Assembly (NCBI RefSeq): GCF_008806975.1
Contig: NZ_CP031728.1
Coordinates: 4,815,501 to 4,879,500, forward strand
DNA: 64,000 nt
Origin: Cellvibrio sp. KY-GH-1
Lineage (GTDB): Bacteria > Pseudomonadota > Gammaproteobacteria > Pseudomonadales > Cellvibrionaceae
Reading direction: 5' to 3'
The notes under the pieces are model-generated. The model ran no database searches. It saw nothing but the letters and a program-made list of their open reading frames with translations, and was not told the origin of the DNA. Positions 43,046-52,923 of this stretch are shown here, one piece after another. Positions within the stretch are counted from its first letter, which is position 1; every line of letters starts with the position of its first letter. Both the position numbers and the translations under genes were made by a program.

Positions 43046-44557
43046 ATGAAACCCTTAAAGAAAATTCTTATCGTTGGCGGCGGCACGGCGGGCTGGATTG
43101 CCGCGTCGATTCTCAGTAAGCAACTTGAAAAAGCCAATGGCGCAGCGTCGTCGGTACAAATCCAATTGGTGGAGTCGGAGGAGATAGGTACCATTGGTGT
43201 CGGCGAATCTACGATTCCGCCATTTCTGGAGATGCTCAATAATCTGGAAATTAATGAGCAAGAATTTATCAAGTATACGCAAGCCAGTTTTAAATTAGGT
43301 ATTCAGTTTGTGGATTGGCGGGTAAAAGGCGAATCCTATTTTCATCCCTTCGGCACCATTAGTGCCGGCATGAAGGAATTTACCTTCTACCAGCTGTGGT
43401 TAAAGAGTTTGCAGCAGGGAGAAACCCTGGGGCTGCAAGATTTTTCACCCTGCAACCTCATGGCACAACACGGCCGTTTTTATTTGCCGCAGCTGGCCGA
43501 TAAAACCGCCATCGGTGAAGCACGCTATGCCTTGCATCTGGATGCAAAACTCGTTGCCCAGTATTTGCGTAATTACGCCGAAGCAAAAGGTGTGCAGCGC
43601 ACCGAAGGAAAAATTATGCAGGTAGTGCAGCGCGATGATGGAGGTATTGCGAGCGTTGTGTTGTGCACTGGTGAAGAAATTAGCGCAGATTTTTTTATTG
43701 ATTGCTCGGGCTTTCACGCGCTTTTGATTGAAAAAGCACTGGGCGCCAGCTATTGCGATTGGACTCAATACTTACCGTGTGATCGCGCCGTCGCTGTACA
43801 AACCGAAAACGTGGGTGATACCACGCCTTACACTCGCGCCACGGCGCGCGATCATGGCTGGACATGGCGTATCCCGTTGCAAAAACGTACCGGTAATGGT
43901 TATGTTTATTCCAGTCGCTATTGCAGCGACGATGAAGCGATAAATACCTTGATGGGCGCCGTTGACGGCAAAGCCTTGATAGAACCGCGCGTCATTCCGT
44001 TTAAAACCGGTGTACGCAATGAAATCTGGAAAAAGAATTGCCTGGCAATTGGTTTGGCGTCCGGATTTATTGAGCCACTGGAGTCCACCGCAATTCATTT
44101 GGTGGTGCGTGGCATCATTCATTTTGTGCGCAACTTTCCCGACCAGGATTGTGATGCCGCATTGATCCGCAATTACAACCGCGGCATGACACGCGAATAC
44201 GAAGAGATTCGCGATTTTATTGTGTTGCACTATTGCCTCACTGAACGCGAGGACACGCCTTTCTGGCGCTATTGCAAAACCATGGAGTTGCCCCAGTCGC
44301 TGCAGGACTTTATCGATTACTTCAAGGTGCATGGCGGCCTGCCGGAAATGATTGATGCGTTATTTCATCCCGTGAGCTGGCGCTCGGTGTGCGAGGGCAT
44401 GGGGCTGCGTCCGCAAAAATATTCGCCGGTGATTGAGGAAATGAATTATGCGGATTTGTACGGCGGTATGCACCGTTATGCTATAGCCCTGGAAACTTTT
44501 GTGAAAAAACTGCCGACACACGACCAGTTTATTCGCGACAATTGCTCAGCCTTTTAA
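43046..44557 (+). CDS. Flavin-dependent tryptophan-halogenase-family protein (second copy)
   Basis: The 503-residue paralogue of the preceding gene has VGGGTAGWIAAS, Lys83 in FKLGIQFVDW and the GWTWRIP motif (from Trp272). Both copies keep the residues expected for a working enzyme, although they differ widely in sequence. Expressed with the TonB receptor under the double operator, it may modify a ligand or surface component; this is not established. A strong terminator follows. Confidence 0.85.
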   Translation: MKPLKKILIVGGGTAGWIAASILSKQLEKANGAASSVQIQLVESEEIGTIGVGESTIPPFLEMLNNLEINEQEFIKYTQASFKLGIQFVDWRVKGESYFHPFGTISAGMKEFTFYQLWLKSLQQGETLGLQDFSPCNLMAQHGRFYLPQLADKTAIGEARYALHLDAKLVAQYLRNYAEAKGVQRTEGKIMQVVQRDDGGIASVVLCTGEEISADFFIDCSGFHALLIEKALGASYCDWTQYLPCDRAVAVQTENVGDTTPYTRATARDHGWTWRIPLQKRTGNGYVYSSRYCSDDEAINTLMGAVDGKALIEPRVIPFKTGVRNEIWKKNCLAIGLASGFIEPLESTAIHLVVRGIIHFVRNFPDQDCDAALIRNYNRGMTREYEEIRDFIVLHYCLTEREDTPFWRYCKTMELPQSLQDFIDYFKVHGGLPEMIDALFHPVSWRSVCEGMGLRPQKYSPVIEEMNYADLYGGMHRYAIALETFVKKLPTHDQFIRDNCSAF

Positions 44558-44600
44558 TGAATTAATTTCCGCGTTTTACCTGTTATATCCCTCCAGCTTT

Positions 44601-44627
44601 AGCGGCGTTTATGCGCCGCTTTTTTAT
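44601..44627 (+). terminator. Rho-independent terminator after the halogenase-like genes
   Basis: The stem AGCGGCG / CGCCGCT with a 6-base loop and a T-run lies 44 bp past the stop codon, closing the receptor-halogenase transcript before the GH97 operator. Confidence 0.9.
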
Positions 44628-44682
44628 TTTTCCAGGTTGTTATTTTTAGTGAATATTGCGCTTTATCCCAGTGTTAAAAAAA

Positions 44683-44714
44683 GAAATCGATTTCAGATTT
44701 TTGAAAACGATTTC
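44683..44714. promoter_or_regulatory. Double LacI-type operator upstream of GH97
   Basis: GAAATCGATTTC (44683-44694) and GAAAACGATTTC (44703-44714) are spaced 20 bp, as in the copy at 37869-37900. The GH97 gene begins about 130 bp downstream. Confidence 0.7.
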
Positions 44715-44843
44715 TTTTTTTAAATCAGGGTTTTAGCGCTGGACAGCAGAAAAACTCGCGATTAAATTAAGTTTGTGCAATGCGGAAGGGGCTCTTTGCG
44801 CAGCCTTGTGAATCACAAAAAATTATTAGCGATTAAAATATCA

Positions 44844-46877
44844 ATGAAAATACGAATGAAAAAATTAATCATGACTTTGATTACTTCCTTGGCTTCGGCC
44901 TTAGCTACCGCTCAGACACCGGTGGCCAGTATCAGCTCACCCGCAAAGACCCTGCGGGTGGATGTTTACCTGAGCGCTCAGGGTGAACCGAGTTACCAGG
45001 TAAGCTATCAAGGCAAAGCGCTGATCGCCGATTCGGCTCTGGGATTTGATTTGAAAAATCAGCCAGCCCTCGCGCAAGGTTTTGCGATGGTATCAGCCAA
45101 AACCAGCAAGTTTGATGAAACCTGGGAGCAACCCTGGGGGGAGGAGCGTTTAATTCGCAACCACTACAATCAATTGCGTGTAGCTCTGCGCGAGGAAACC
45201 GGCAGTAGACGCAAACTGGATGTAGTGTTTCGTGTTTATGATCAGGGCGTGGGATTTCGCTATGAATTTCCCAAACAGGATGCGCTCACACACATTGAAA
45301 TTCTGCGCGAGCTGACCGAATTTAATTTCACTGCCGATCACAATGCCTGGTGGACGCCGGGGCAGGCGGGGAATCAATACGAATACCTTTATCAGCAGAC
45401 GCCAATCAGCAAAATGGGTTTAGTGCATACGCCGGTTACATTAAAAACGGCGGAAGGTGTTTATGTCGCCTTGCATGAAGCAGCCCTGCACAATTATTCC
45501 ACCATGAATGTGACCGGTGCTGCCGACGGGAAAATCAGCGCGACCCTCGTGCCCAGCTCTAAAAACCAACCGCTGGCGGTAACCCTGCAGGCACCCGCAG
45601 GAACGCCTTGGCGTACATTGCAAATTGAAAATTCGGCAACGGCGTTAATCACCAATTATTTAACCTTGAATTTGAACGAGCCCAATAAGTTGGGTGATGT
45701 TTCCTGGATCAAGCCGGCAAAATATGTTGGCATTTGGTGGGAGTTGCATCTGGAAAAAGCCAGTTGGAAATCTGGCCCTACCCACGGCGCAACCACCGCC
45801 AACACCAAAAAATATATCGACTTTGCCGCTCAGAATGGTTTTGCCGGTGTGTTAGTTGAAGGCTGGAACAAAGGTTGGGATGGTGAATGGTGGAAGCCCG
45901 GCGGCGGCAACGCTTTTAATTTCTATACCCCCACGCCGGATTACGATGTAAAAGAATTGGCTCGTTATGCCAAAGAGAAAGGCGTGTACATTATTGGTCA
46001 CCACGAAACCGGTGCGGCGATTGAAAATTATGAAAGCCAGCTGGATGACGCATTTAAGTTTCTTAGTGCGCACGGCATGCGAGCGGTGAAAACCGGCTAT
46101 GTAGAAACCGGTGAGGAGTTGGTTAATGGTCTGTACCATCACGGCCAATTTTATGTGCAGCACGCACAGCGTGTGATTGATAAAGCGGCACAACACAGAA
46201 TTGCGGTGGTTGCGCACGAAACCGTGAAGGACACCGGTGAGCGTCGCACCTACCCGAATATTATTTCGCGCGAAGTGGCGCGAGGCCAGGAATACGATGC
46301 CTGGTCGGTAGATGGCGGCAACCCGCCTAATCATACGGCAATTCTTCCCTTTACCCGTTTGCTCTCCGGCCCGATGGATTTTACCCCCGGTGCATTCGAG
46401 TTGACTTTGCCTTCGCGTCCCAATAATCAAGTGAATACCACGCTGGCCAAACAGCTTGCATTGTATGTGGTGATCTATTCCCCGGTGCAAATGGCCTCGG
46501 ATTTACCTGAGCACTATGAAGCACATCCCGATGCCTTTCAGTTTATTAAAGATGTAGCGGTGGATTGGGAAACAACCAAGCCGCTCGCGGGTGAAATTGG
46601 TGAATACATTGCAGTCGCGCGAAAGGCTCGCAAGAGTGACAACTGGTTTGTAGGTGCACTCACCAATGAGCAGGCGCGCTCTGTGACTGTCAAACTGGAT
46701 TTTCTTGACGCGGGAAAAAAATACCTTGCGCGTATTTATAAAGATGGTGCAACAGCGAGCTTCAAAACCAATCCGGGTAGCTATGAGATCGAAGAGCGTG
46801 TAGTCAACCTGGGTGATGAAATCACAGTGAAGCTGGCGCCCGGCGGTGGCTGCGCTATCAGCTTGATCGTTCAGTAG
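44844..46877 (+). CDS. GH97 alpha-glucosidase, SusB-like inverting type
   Basis: The 677-residue exported enzyme has a signal peptide (cleavage after ATAQ), an N-terminal beta-sandwich and a (beta/alpha)8 domain. Glu388 (HHET), Glu459 (AHETVKDTG) and Glu483 (GQEYDAW) match in order and spacing the three catalytic Glu residues of the inverting enzyme SusB (439, 508, 532). This places it among inverting alpha-glucosidases rather than the retaining Asp-type GH97. It probably acts in the periplasm on imported alpha-gluco-oligosaccharides. The ATG at 44844 is chosen for the signal peptide. An in-frame GTG at 44775 would add 23 residues. Confidence 0.9.
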   Translation: MKIRMKKLIMTLITSLASALATAQTPVASISSPAKTLRVDVYLSAQGEPSYQVSYQGKALIADSALGFDLKNQPALAQGFAMVSAKTSKFDETWEQPWGEERLIRNHYNQLRVALREETGSRRKLDVVFRVYDQGVGFRYEFPKQDALTHIEILRELTEFNFTADHNAWWTPGQAGNQYEYLYQQTPISKMGLVHTPVTLKTAEGVYVALHEAALHNYSTMNVTGAADGKISATLVPSSKNQPLAVTLQAPAGTPWRTLQIENSATALITNYLTLNLNEPNKLGDVSWIKPAKYVGIWWELHLEKASWKSGPTHGATTANTKKYIDFAAQNGFAGVLVEGWNKGWDGEWWKPGGGNAFNFYTPTPDYDVKELARYAKEKGVYIIGHHETGAAIENYESQLDDAFKFLSAHGMRAVKTGYVETGEELVNGLYHHGQFYVQHAQRVIDKAAQHRIAVVAHETVKDTGERRTYPNIISREVARGQEYDAWSVDGGNPPNHTAILPFTRLLSGPMDFTPGAFELTLPSRPNNQVNTTLAKQLALYVVIYSPVQMASDLPEHYEAHPDAFQFIKDVAVDWETTKPLAGEIGEYIAVARKARKSDNWFVGALTNEQARSVTVKLDFLDAGKKYLARIYKDGATASFKTNPGSYEIEERVVNLGDEITVKLAPGGGCAISLIVQ

Positions 46878-47277
46878 TGCGGTTTTTATTGATGTGATTT
46901 CATTTGGTTAATCGTTTTAGGGTTAGTGTTGTTTGCTTGTAGTGTGTTTTGAGTTTGTGCATGACTGGAGCTATTTCGCCAGGACGGCGAGTGTTTTATC
47001 CGTAGTCTCTCCCTTGCTTGGGGCAGTGCTGAATGTGTGCAGTGGAACGTGTCTTTCTGCTGTAGACGCTGTATCAGGCTGCTCCTTTTTTACATCCACA
47101 GCTCACACAGGAAGGCAATAAAAACCGAATTGTTAGGCACAAAGGCGAATCTGTAGTGCGTTACCTAAACGCACCTGGATCCGCGATGGAATGATAAAAA
47201 AATACAAGGAACGCCGGTTTGTCTTTTTCAGGCAAGCCATTAGCACAACCACAGTAAAAAATAATGAGGACTTTGCA
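46878..47277. other. 400-bp gap upstream of the GH87 gene
   Basis: No gene, terminator or clear operator was recognised. The palindromes found upstream of the receptor and GH97 genes are absent here. A 62-codon open frame (46933-47121) has no ribosome-binding site and is judged accidental. AGGA before the ATG at 47278 supports that start. Confidence 0.4.
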
Positions 47278-50200
47278 ATGTCAAAGTATTGTTTTTCCGG
47301 CAATGCGCGCATCGCCAGCGTGTGTGCGGTCATGGGGTTATTCACACCGCTGCTCACAGTATCAACCAGTACACAGGCTCAAACCGCTGAACGCGGCGCA
47401 TACCAAATGCCCTATACCCGCTATGAAGCAGATGTGGCGGCGCGCAGCAGCAATGCGCAAATAATTCAAACGACAAATTTCGATATTCAATCCACCGCGT
47501 CTGAAGCATCGCAACAGAAATATATTGCGCTGCCGGCGCAAAATGCCTATGTGGAATGGACGGCGACTACTTCGGGTAGCGGCGTGACTATGAGATACAC
47601 CATGCCGGATTCAGCGACAGGTACCGGATTGAATGGTAGCGTGGATATTTATATTAACGGCCAACTTGATCAAACTGTGCCTATTACCTCTTACTGGGCA
47701 TGGCAATATTTTATTAACAAAGAACCGGAAAATACACCCCATGCATTTTCTGGCACGGATTATATTGCCATGCGTTTTGATGAAACGCATTTCAAATTAA
47801 ATCGCACAGTGAACGTCGGCGATAAAATTCGTATCCAGAAATCCACTAACGATACGGTGGCATACGGAATCGATTTTATCGAGCTGGAACCCGTAGCGGC
47901 ACCTATTGCGAAACCAACCGGTTATGTGTCAATTGCCGATTATGGCGCAACACCTAACGATAATATTTCGGATCTGGCGGCATTTAATTCCGCTGTTGCA
48001 CAAGCGGGAGCGTTGGGAACCGGTGTGTATTTGCCGCCGGGAAAGTGGGATTTCAATAATAAAGTAGTACTAAATACCAGCAACATCGGTATTAAAGGTG
48101 CCGGTATGTGGCACACCGAAGTTTATTATTCCAATCCCGCAAAATTTAGCGGCGGCATGATTGCGCGCGTGAATAATGTGGAAGTTGCCGATATTTATTT
48201 CAACACCATTAATAATCGCCGTTTCGCCAACCCCGGTGATTACATGATCTACAAAGCTTTTATGGGCACCTGGGGCAATAACTCCAAATTCACCCGTGTG
48301 TGGGCCGAGCACTTTGAAGTGGGCGCCTGGTTGGGTGGATATGACGCACCTTACCCGGTAGAAGTCACCAATAATTTAGTGATTTCACAAGCGCGTTTCC
48401 GCAACAACTATGCGGATGGAATTAACTTCTCGCAGGGTACTTCCAACTCGGTGGTAGAACACAGCAATATTCGCAACAGCGGCGATGATGGTTTGGCGAT
48501 GTGGCCATCCAATAGCCCGGCCGTACCGGAAGAAATCAACAACACTTTCCGTTTTAATACGGTGGAGCATGTGTTCCGCGCCGGTGGCGTTGCTATTTTT
48601 GGTGGCAAGGATCACAAGGTTCACAATTTATTAATTCGCGATTGTTTTGGCGGCAGCGGCATTCGGTTTACGACGGATTTCCCCGGCTATACCTTTAGCC
48701 AGCAAGGACTTTATCGTATTTACGATATCGATATTAACAATTGCGGTACCAGTTACGATTTGTGGCACAGACCGCGCGGTTCGGTAGAATTCTATACTCC
48801 GAACGGCGTGAGCAATATGCAGTTCGACAATATTAAAATTACCAACTCGCAGCGTCACGGTGTGCAACTGGTTGGCAATGGTTTTAATAACATCACCTTT
48901 AATAATGTCACGCTTAATGGCACTGGTCTGGATGCATCAGTGCGCGACGTGATGATGAATTCTTATGGTGGAGTGGGGATTTGGACTGAAGCAAATTCCG
49001 GTAGTGTGACATTTAATAATGTTGCCATCAGCAATTTTGAAGATGCGGCAATTGTTAATCAAAATAACAATTTCAATTTGGTAGTGACGACTGCACCTGT
49101 ACCTTTGCAGGGAATTTCTTTCGCCAATAACCAGATTACTATGGGCAACGGCAGCACCCGCACAGTGGATGTTATTTTTAATCCGCCGCAAGCGACCAAT
49201 AAAAATCTAACCTGGACATCGTCAGATAATGCAGTGATTTCCATTACTGGCGCCAGTTCGGGGTCGGCGACACTCAATGCGTTGAAAGTCGGTAGCGTTA
49301 CTATTACTGCGCGTTCGCAGGATGGTAATTTTACGGCGACTATGACGGCCAGTGTAACGCCTGCAGTTAGCATTGCCGCCATTAATGACACCGCCAGTGA
49401 AGCCGGCGTGGTTGCCAGTGTGCGCATTAGTGCACCACAAATTGCCAGTGCGATTAATGTGGCTTACACCATTTCCGGCTCTGCCAGTAGCGGAGACTAT
49501 AGCGCGACTCCCGCGTTAACGGGTGTGGTGGCATTATCGCCGAGCAAAACCGAGCAAATTATTACTATCGCTGCAAATGACGACGCAATATTTGAAGGAA
49601 AGGAATCGCTTTTCATTACCTTGCAACCCGGCAGCGGTTATCAATTGAGCACGGCCGTATCGGCCACGGTAAATATTCTGGATAACGAATTGCCAGTCTG
49701 CACCTCACCGGCAATTGGCTTTAGCGGTAGTGCGCCGGTGGTGGACACCAGTGTTGACTCACTCTGGAATTCGGTGCCTGCACGTAACATCGATAATGTA
49801 ACCCTGGGTGGTCGCCCTGCAGATTACGCTGGCAAATGGCGTGCAATCGCCACGGCGGATCGTTTGTTTTTGTTAGTAGAAGTAAATGATGTAACCAAAA
49901 CCAACGATTCGGGTGCAAGCTGGTGGGAAGATGATGTGATTGAAATTTTTATCGATGGCAATAACAGCAAAGGCACCAGCTACGATGGCATCAACGATTT
50001 CCAATTGGGTTTCCGTTGGAATGATGCGGCGATTCAAGTGGGTGGCAATTCTGTGAATCGCACCAATGGAATTGTGAAATCCCATTACGCAACCGCGAGT
50101 GGCCATACATTGGAAGTTTCTATTCCCTGGGCCACTATTGGTGTAACGCCGGCGGTGGGTGATCGCATTGGTTTGGATGTTTCAGTCGATGATGATGACA

Positions 50201-50886
50201 ACGGCGGTGCGCGCGATTCACAACTGACTTCATTTGCAACTACCGCGATGGGTTGGAGTGATCCGTCACTGTTTGGCGCTGTGTATATCACCCAGTGCGG
50301 TGGTAATTTTAGTAGCTCTTCGTCAGTTGTGCCTTCCAGCAGCTCGCGTTCATCGTCATCGGCAGCAACCTCATCCGTTGCTCCATCATCTGTCGCGCCT
50401 TCGTCCGTTACTTCATCGTCAATTGCGCCCTCATCCAGCTCGCGCAGTTCATCGAGTGTTGCACTGGGTTCCAGTAGTAGTTCTGCTGTTGGTGTTACCA
50501 GCTATCGCATTGTGAATCGCTGGCAAAATAATTATCTCTATGATGCCGGTGATTATGTGGCCTATGGCGCGACGGCTAACAGCAATGCTTACAAGTGGGT
50601 AGTGGAGGATCTGGGCAATGGCTTTATTGAATTGCGCAATTTAGCCACAGGGGATTATATGCACATCGAAAACCAGACCGGGCGCATTCAAGCCAGTGCG
50701 CGCAATACTGCTTGGGATAGCTCCAAGTGGGCAATGGAAACGGTGGATTCAGGTTTTGTGCGCTTGCGTAACCGCTGGCAGTCCAGCCAGTATATCCACG
50801 AGGAAAATTTGAACGGCAATGCCCAGCATGGGGCTATCTATCCGAGTTGGTGGAGTGCCCAGTGGAAACTGGAGCCGGCACAGTAA
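47278..50886 (+). CDS. Modular GH87 alpha-1,3-glucanase / mycodextranase
   Basis: The 1202-residue secreted enzyme has a signal peptide (cleavage after TQAQ), an N-terminal beta-sandwich (about 35-200) and a right-handed beta-helix catalytic domain (about 210-600). After that come a Big2-like domain (about 610-700), a Calx-beta domain (about 700-800), a CBM9-like domain (about 810-990), a poly-Ser linker (about 995-1045) and a C-terminal ricin-like trefoil. Asp380 (YADG), Asp403 and Asp404 (GDDG) reproduce the three catalytic Asp residues of GH87, including their 23- and 24-residue spacing. GH87 enzymes cut alpha-1,3-glucan or nigeran, found in fungal walls and dental glucans. It would act outside the cell, supplying the locus. 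AGGA precedes the ATG. Confidence 0.88.
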   Translation: MSKYCFSGNARIASVCAVMGLFTPLLTVSTSTQAQTAERGAYQMPYTRYEADVAARSSNAQIIQTTNFDIQSTASEASQQKYIALPAQNAYVEWTATTSGSGVTMRYTMPDSATGTGLNGSVDIYINGQLDQTVPITSYWAWQYFINKEPENTPHAFSGTDYIAMRFDETHFKLNRTVNVGDKIRIQKSTNDTVAYGIDFIELEPVAAPIAKPTGYVSIADYGATPNDNISDLAAFNSAVAQAGALGTGVYLPPGKWDFNNKVVLNTSNIGIKGAGMWHTEVYYSNPAKFSGGMIARVNNVEVADIYFNTINNRRFANPGDYMIYKAFMGTWGNNSKFTRVWAEHFEVGAWLGGYDAPYPVEVTNNLVISQARFRNNYADGINFSQGTSNSVVEHSNIRNSGDDGLAMWPSNSPAVPEEINNTFRFNTVEHVFRAGGVAIFGGKDHKVHNLLIRDCFGGSGIRFTTDFPGYTFSQQGLYRIYDIDINNCGTSYDLWHRPRGSVEFYTPNGVSNMQFDNIKITNSQRHGVQLVGNGFNNITFNNVTLNGTGLDASVRDVMMNSYGGVGIWTEANSGSVTFNNVAISNFEDAAIVNQNNNFNLVVTTAPVPLQGISFANNQITMGNGSTRTVDVIFNPPQATNKNLTWTSSDNAVISITGASSGSATLNALKVGSVTITARSQDGNFTATMTASVTPAVSIAAINDTASEAGVVASVRISAPQIASAINVAYTISGSASSGDYSATPALTGVVALSPSKTEQIITIAANDDAIFEGKESLFITLQPGSGYQLSTAVSATVNILDNELPVCTSPAIGFSGSAPVVDTSVDSLWNSVPARNIDNVTLGGRPADYAGKWRAIATADRLFLLVEVNDVTKTNDSGASWWEDDVIEIFIDGNNSKGTSYDGINDFQLGFRWNDAAIQVGGNSVNRTNGIVKSHYATASGHTLEVSIPWATIGVTPAVGDRIGLDVSVDDDDNGGARDSQLTSFATTAMGWSDPSLFGAVYITQCGGNFSSSSSVVPSSSSRSSSSAATSSVAPSSVAPSSVTSSSIAPSSSSRSSSSVALGSSSSSAVGVTSYRIVNRWQNNYLYDAGDYVAYGATANSNAYKWVVEDLGNGFIELRNLATGDYMHIENQTGRIQASARNTAWDSSKWAMETVDSGFVRLRNRWQSSQYIHEENLNGNAQHGAIYPSWWSAQWKLEPAQ

Positions 50887-50907
50887 ACATGAGCAGGTAA
50901 AGAACAG

Positions 50908-50938
50908 CGGGCGCGCTTTGCGCCCGTTTTCTTTTTTT
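50908..50938 (+). terminator. Rho-independent terminator after GH87
   Basis: The stem CGGGCGC / GCGCCCG with a 5-base loop and T-tract lies 21 bp past the stop. Confidence 0.9.
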
Positions 50939-51013
50939 AATTCGGTAAAAAGTGCTAGCCTTACCCCATTCAAGACACAGATATTCATAATTACAAAAAA
51001 ACAGGCCATCACG

Positions 51014-52030
51014 ATGATAGGAATAAAGGAAATCGCCAAAGAGGCGAAAGTCTCTCCCGCCACAGTGTCGCGTGTACTGCGCAACCCCGAATTGGTTACC
51101 GAAGCAAAACGCAATCGAGTTCTCGAAGTCGTCAAGCGCACCGGCTATACCCCCAATAGCTTGGGCGTAAGCTTGCGGATGTCCAAAACCTATAATCTGG
51201 TTGCGATAATTCCAGACGCAATTAGCGTATTTAATTATCCAGTGATTCGCGCCATTGAAGGGATTGCGTTGGAAAATGGTTATTCATTGTTGTTAGGCGA
51301 TACCCAGGAAAAAGAAACCCGCGAGCGATCTTTCGCCAACATGGTTCGCTCGCGCCAAGCCGACGGCATTTTGTTATTTTGTCCGCGCTTACCCTTTGAT
51401 CTTGACCCTGAGCGAACAGTGGCGGAGCAGCTGCCACCGCTGGTGAATGCCTGCGAATTGGCGGATATAGAGGGTATTCCCAGTGTGAACATTGATAACG
51501 CCGCGGCCGCCGAAGAGGGCGTAGATTATTTAATTAGTCTGGGCCATAAACGCATCGGCGTTATTGCCGGCAATATGATTACGCCCAGCAGCTTGCAACG
51601 CTTTGCAGGTTACCGGCGCGCGCTCGCCAAGGCGGGTATCGAGTTTGATGAACAGCTTCTGCAAATTGGCAACTACGCGTTAAAGGACGCGGCAGAAGCC
51701 ACGCGCAAATTAGCTAGCCTTACCAATCGCCCCACAGCGATTTTTGCCTTTAGCGATGAAATGGCCATGAGCTGTATGTCCACCCTGCATAAAATGGGTT
51801 TTAAAATTCCGCAGGATTTTTCTGTGCTGGGTTTCGATAATATTCGCTATGCAGAATATTGCAGCCCGTCGTTAACAACCATCGCCCAGCCGATGACGGA
51901 AATTGGTGTGGCCTGCATGGAGTTATTATTGCCGCAATTAAATGGCGAGCCTATGCAGCCGATTAAAAGAATTTTACCGCATCAATTAATAGTGCGCGAA
52001 AGCACCGGGCTAGCGCCGCAGCTTATTTAG
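51014..52030 (+). CDS. LacI-family transcriptional regulator of the alpha-glucan locus
   Basis: The 338-residue repressor has an N-terminal helix-turn-helix (MIGIKEIAKEAKVSPATVSR), the LacI hinge (VVKRTGYTPNSLG) and a periplasmic-binding-protein-like effector domain (about 60-330) ending PHQLIVRESTG. It lies after GH87 and most likely recognises the GAAANCGNTTTC palindromes at 37806-37900 and 44683-44714. The effector may be a glucose di- or trisaccharide. No such palindrome stands before its own gene, so autoregulation is not evident. An open frame extends upstream to 50819, but the helix-turn-helix begins at the ATG at 51014. Confidence 0.9.
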   Translation: MIGIKEIAKEAKVSPATVSRVLRNPELVTEAKRNRVLEVVKRTGYTPNSLGVSLRMSKTYNLVAIIPDAISVFNYPVIRAIEGIALENGYSLLLGDTQEKETRERSFANMVRSRQADGILLFCPRLPFDLDPERTVAEQLPPLVNACELADIEGIPSVNIDNAAAAEEGVDYLISLGHKRIGVIAGNMITPSSLQRFAGYRRALAKAGIEFDEQLLQIGNYALKDAAEATRKLASLTNRPTAIFAFSDEMAMSCMSTLHKMGFKIPQDFSVLGFDNIRYAEYCSPSLTTIAQPMTEIGVACMELLLPQLNGEPMQPIKRILPHQLIVRESTGLAPQLI

Positions 52031-52923
52031 TTTTTTGCAGTGGGAGGAGTCTTGTTGGCGGGGGGATTTAACAGCTTCCAACTTTTTACCGCCTCATGAA
52101 AAAAACCGCATTGCTCATAGGCGCGCTGAATAATGTTTTTTTGTTCCAATATGGCGATGCCTTTTTCCAGCGCAGTAAAAATTTCCTGGCCTTGTGGATG
52201 TTTTTTGCTGACGGGCCAGTGACGGCTGCCGGGTAATGCGACTTTCACGCCGGGTATAGGCACCAGCTCCAGATTGTCCACTTGTACTTTCATCGCCGGA
52301 TTGCTTTGGAATGGGGCGAGGGTTACATCAGCACGACCCGCAACGACCATGCGCACTATTTGTACCCAATAGGTGGAATAATGGATGCGCTCAATTCCCA
52401 GCGATTTTAATGCAGCGACGTCCGGTTTCCAGTGATCGTTAGATGCGGCGGTCAGTTTGCTCATTTTTTCGCGCGTAGTTGCATTGAGTGCAAGTTGATT
52501 GTTAGCGCGGGTGTAAACCCCGGCGATAAATTCCCCTTCTTTTACCAGCGCCTTGGTTTTGAATAAATGTTCGGAATAGGGCTTGATGTCCTCGCGCCAC
52601 ATAAGTGCGGCGGAAATAGGAACCTGACCATCGGTCAGCAATTTTAAAATACGCAGGTAACTATTTTCCGGGCGCAGTACTACTTTCCCGTTGAAGCCCC
52701 CCAAATGCAGAGCCTGCTGTAACAATACGATTTCAATCACATCGCGCCGCGCCCCCGGGCCACCAAAATAATCGATAGCAATAGGGTCGCGCTCACCAAT
52801 AAATAATTGGTAATCCGCAATAATATCCTCATCCACGGCGGCGGTAATGGTGTTGCCGGCGTGGCTAAGTAGGGTTAGTAGCAGGCCGCAAACAAGCAGC
52901 CATGCCTGCACTAAAGGTTTCAA
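52027..52923 (-). CDS. Periplasmic binding-protein-like (SBP_bac_3 type) protein
   Basis: The 298-residue exported protein has a hydrophobic signal (LVQAWLLVCGLLLTLLSHA) followed by an extracellular solute-binding-protein type 3 fold with two lobes (GFNGKVVLRPENSYLRILKLL, MVVAGRADVTLAPFQSNPAM). No ABC permease or ATPase adjoins it, and no catalytic motif is seen, so it may be a stand-alone sensor or orphan binding protein. A start is hard to place: there is a TTG at 52923 with AAGGAG seven bases upstream, while the open frame continues to 52962. Its last codons overlap the LacI gene end by 4 bp in the opposite direction. Confidence 0.72.
   Translation of the reverse strand: MKPLVQAWLLVCGLLLTLLSHAGNTITAAVDEDIIADYQLFIGERDPIAIDYFGGPGARRDVIEIVLLQQALHLGGFNGKVVLRPENSYLRILKLLTDGQVPISAALMWREDIKPYSEHLFKTKALVKEGEFIAGVYTRANNQLALNATTREKMSKLTAASNDHWKPDVAALKSLGIERIHYSTYWVQIVRMVVAGRADVTLAPFQSNPAMKVQVDNLELVPIPGVKVALPGSRHWPVSKKHPQGQEIFTALEKGIAILEQKNIIQRAYEQCGFFHEAVKSWKLLNPPANKTPPTAKN

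Noticed and set aside
45852..46490. 212-codon minus-strand frame
   Set aside because: It lies entirely antisense to the GH97 catalytic domain and has no homology-like features.
46933..47121. 62-codon frame in the gap before GH87
   Set aside because: No ribosome-binding site, no conserved motif and atypical composition; considered chance.
50330..50480. Serine-codon repeats as a possible CRISPR or minisatellite
   Set aside because: The short imperfect repeats are in frame and encode the poly-Ser linker of GH87; no regular repeat-spacer pattern exists.
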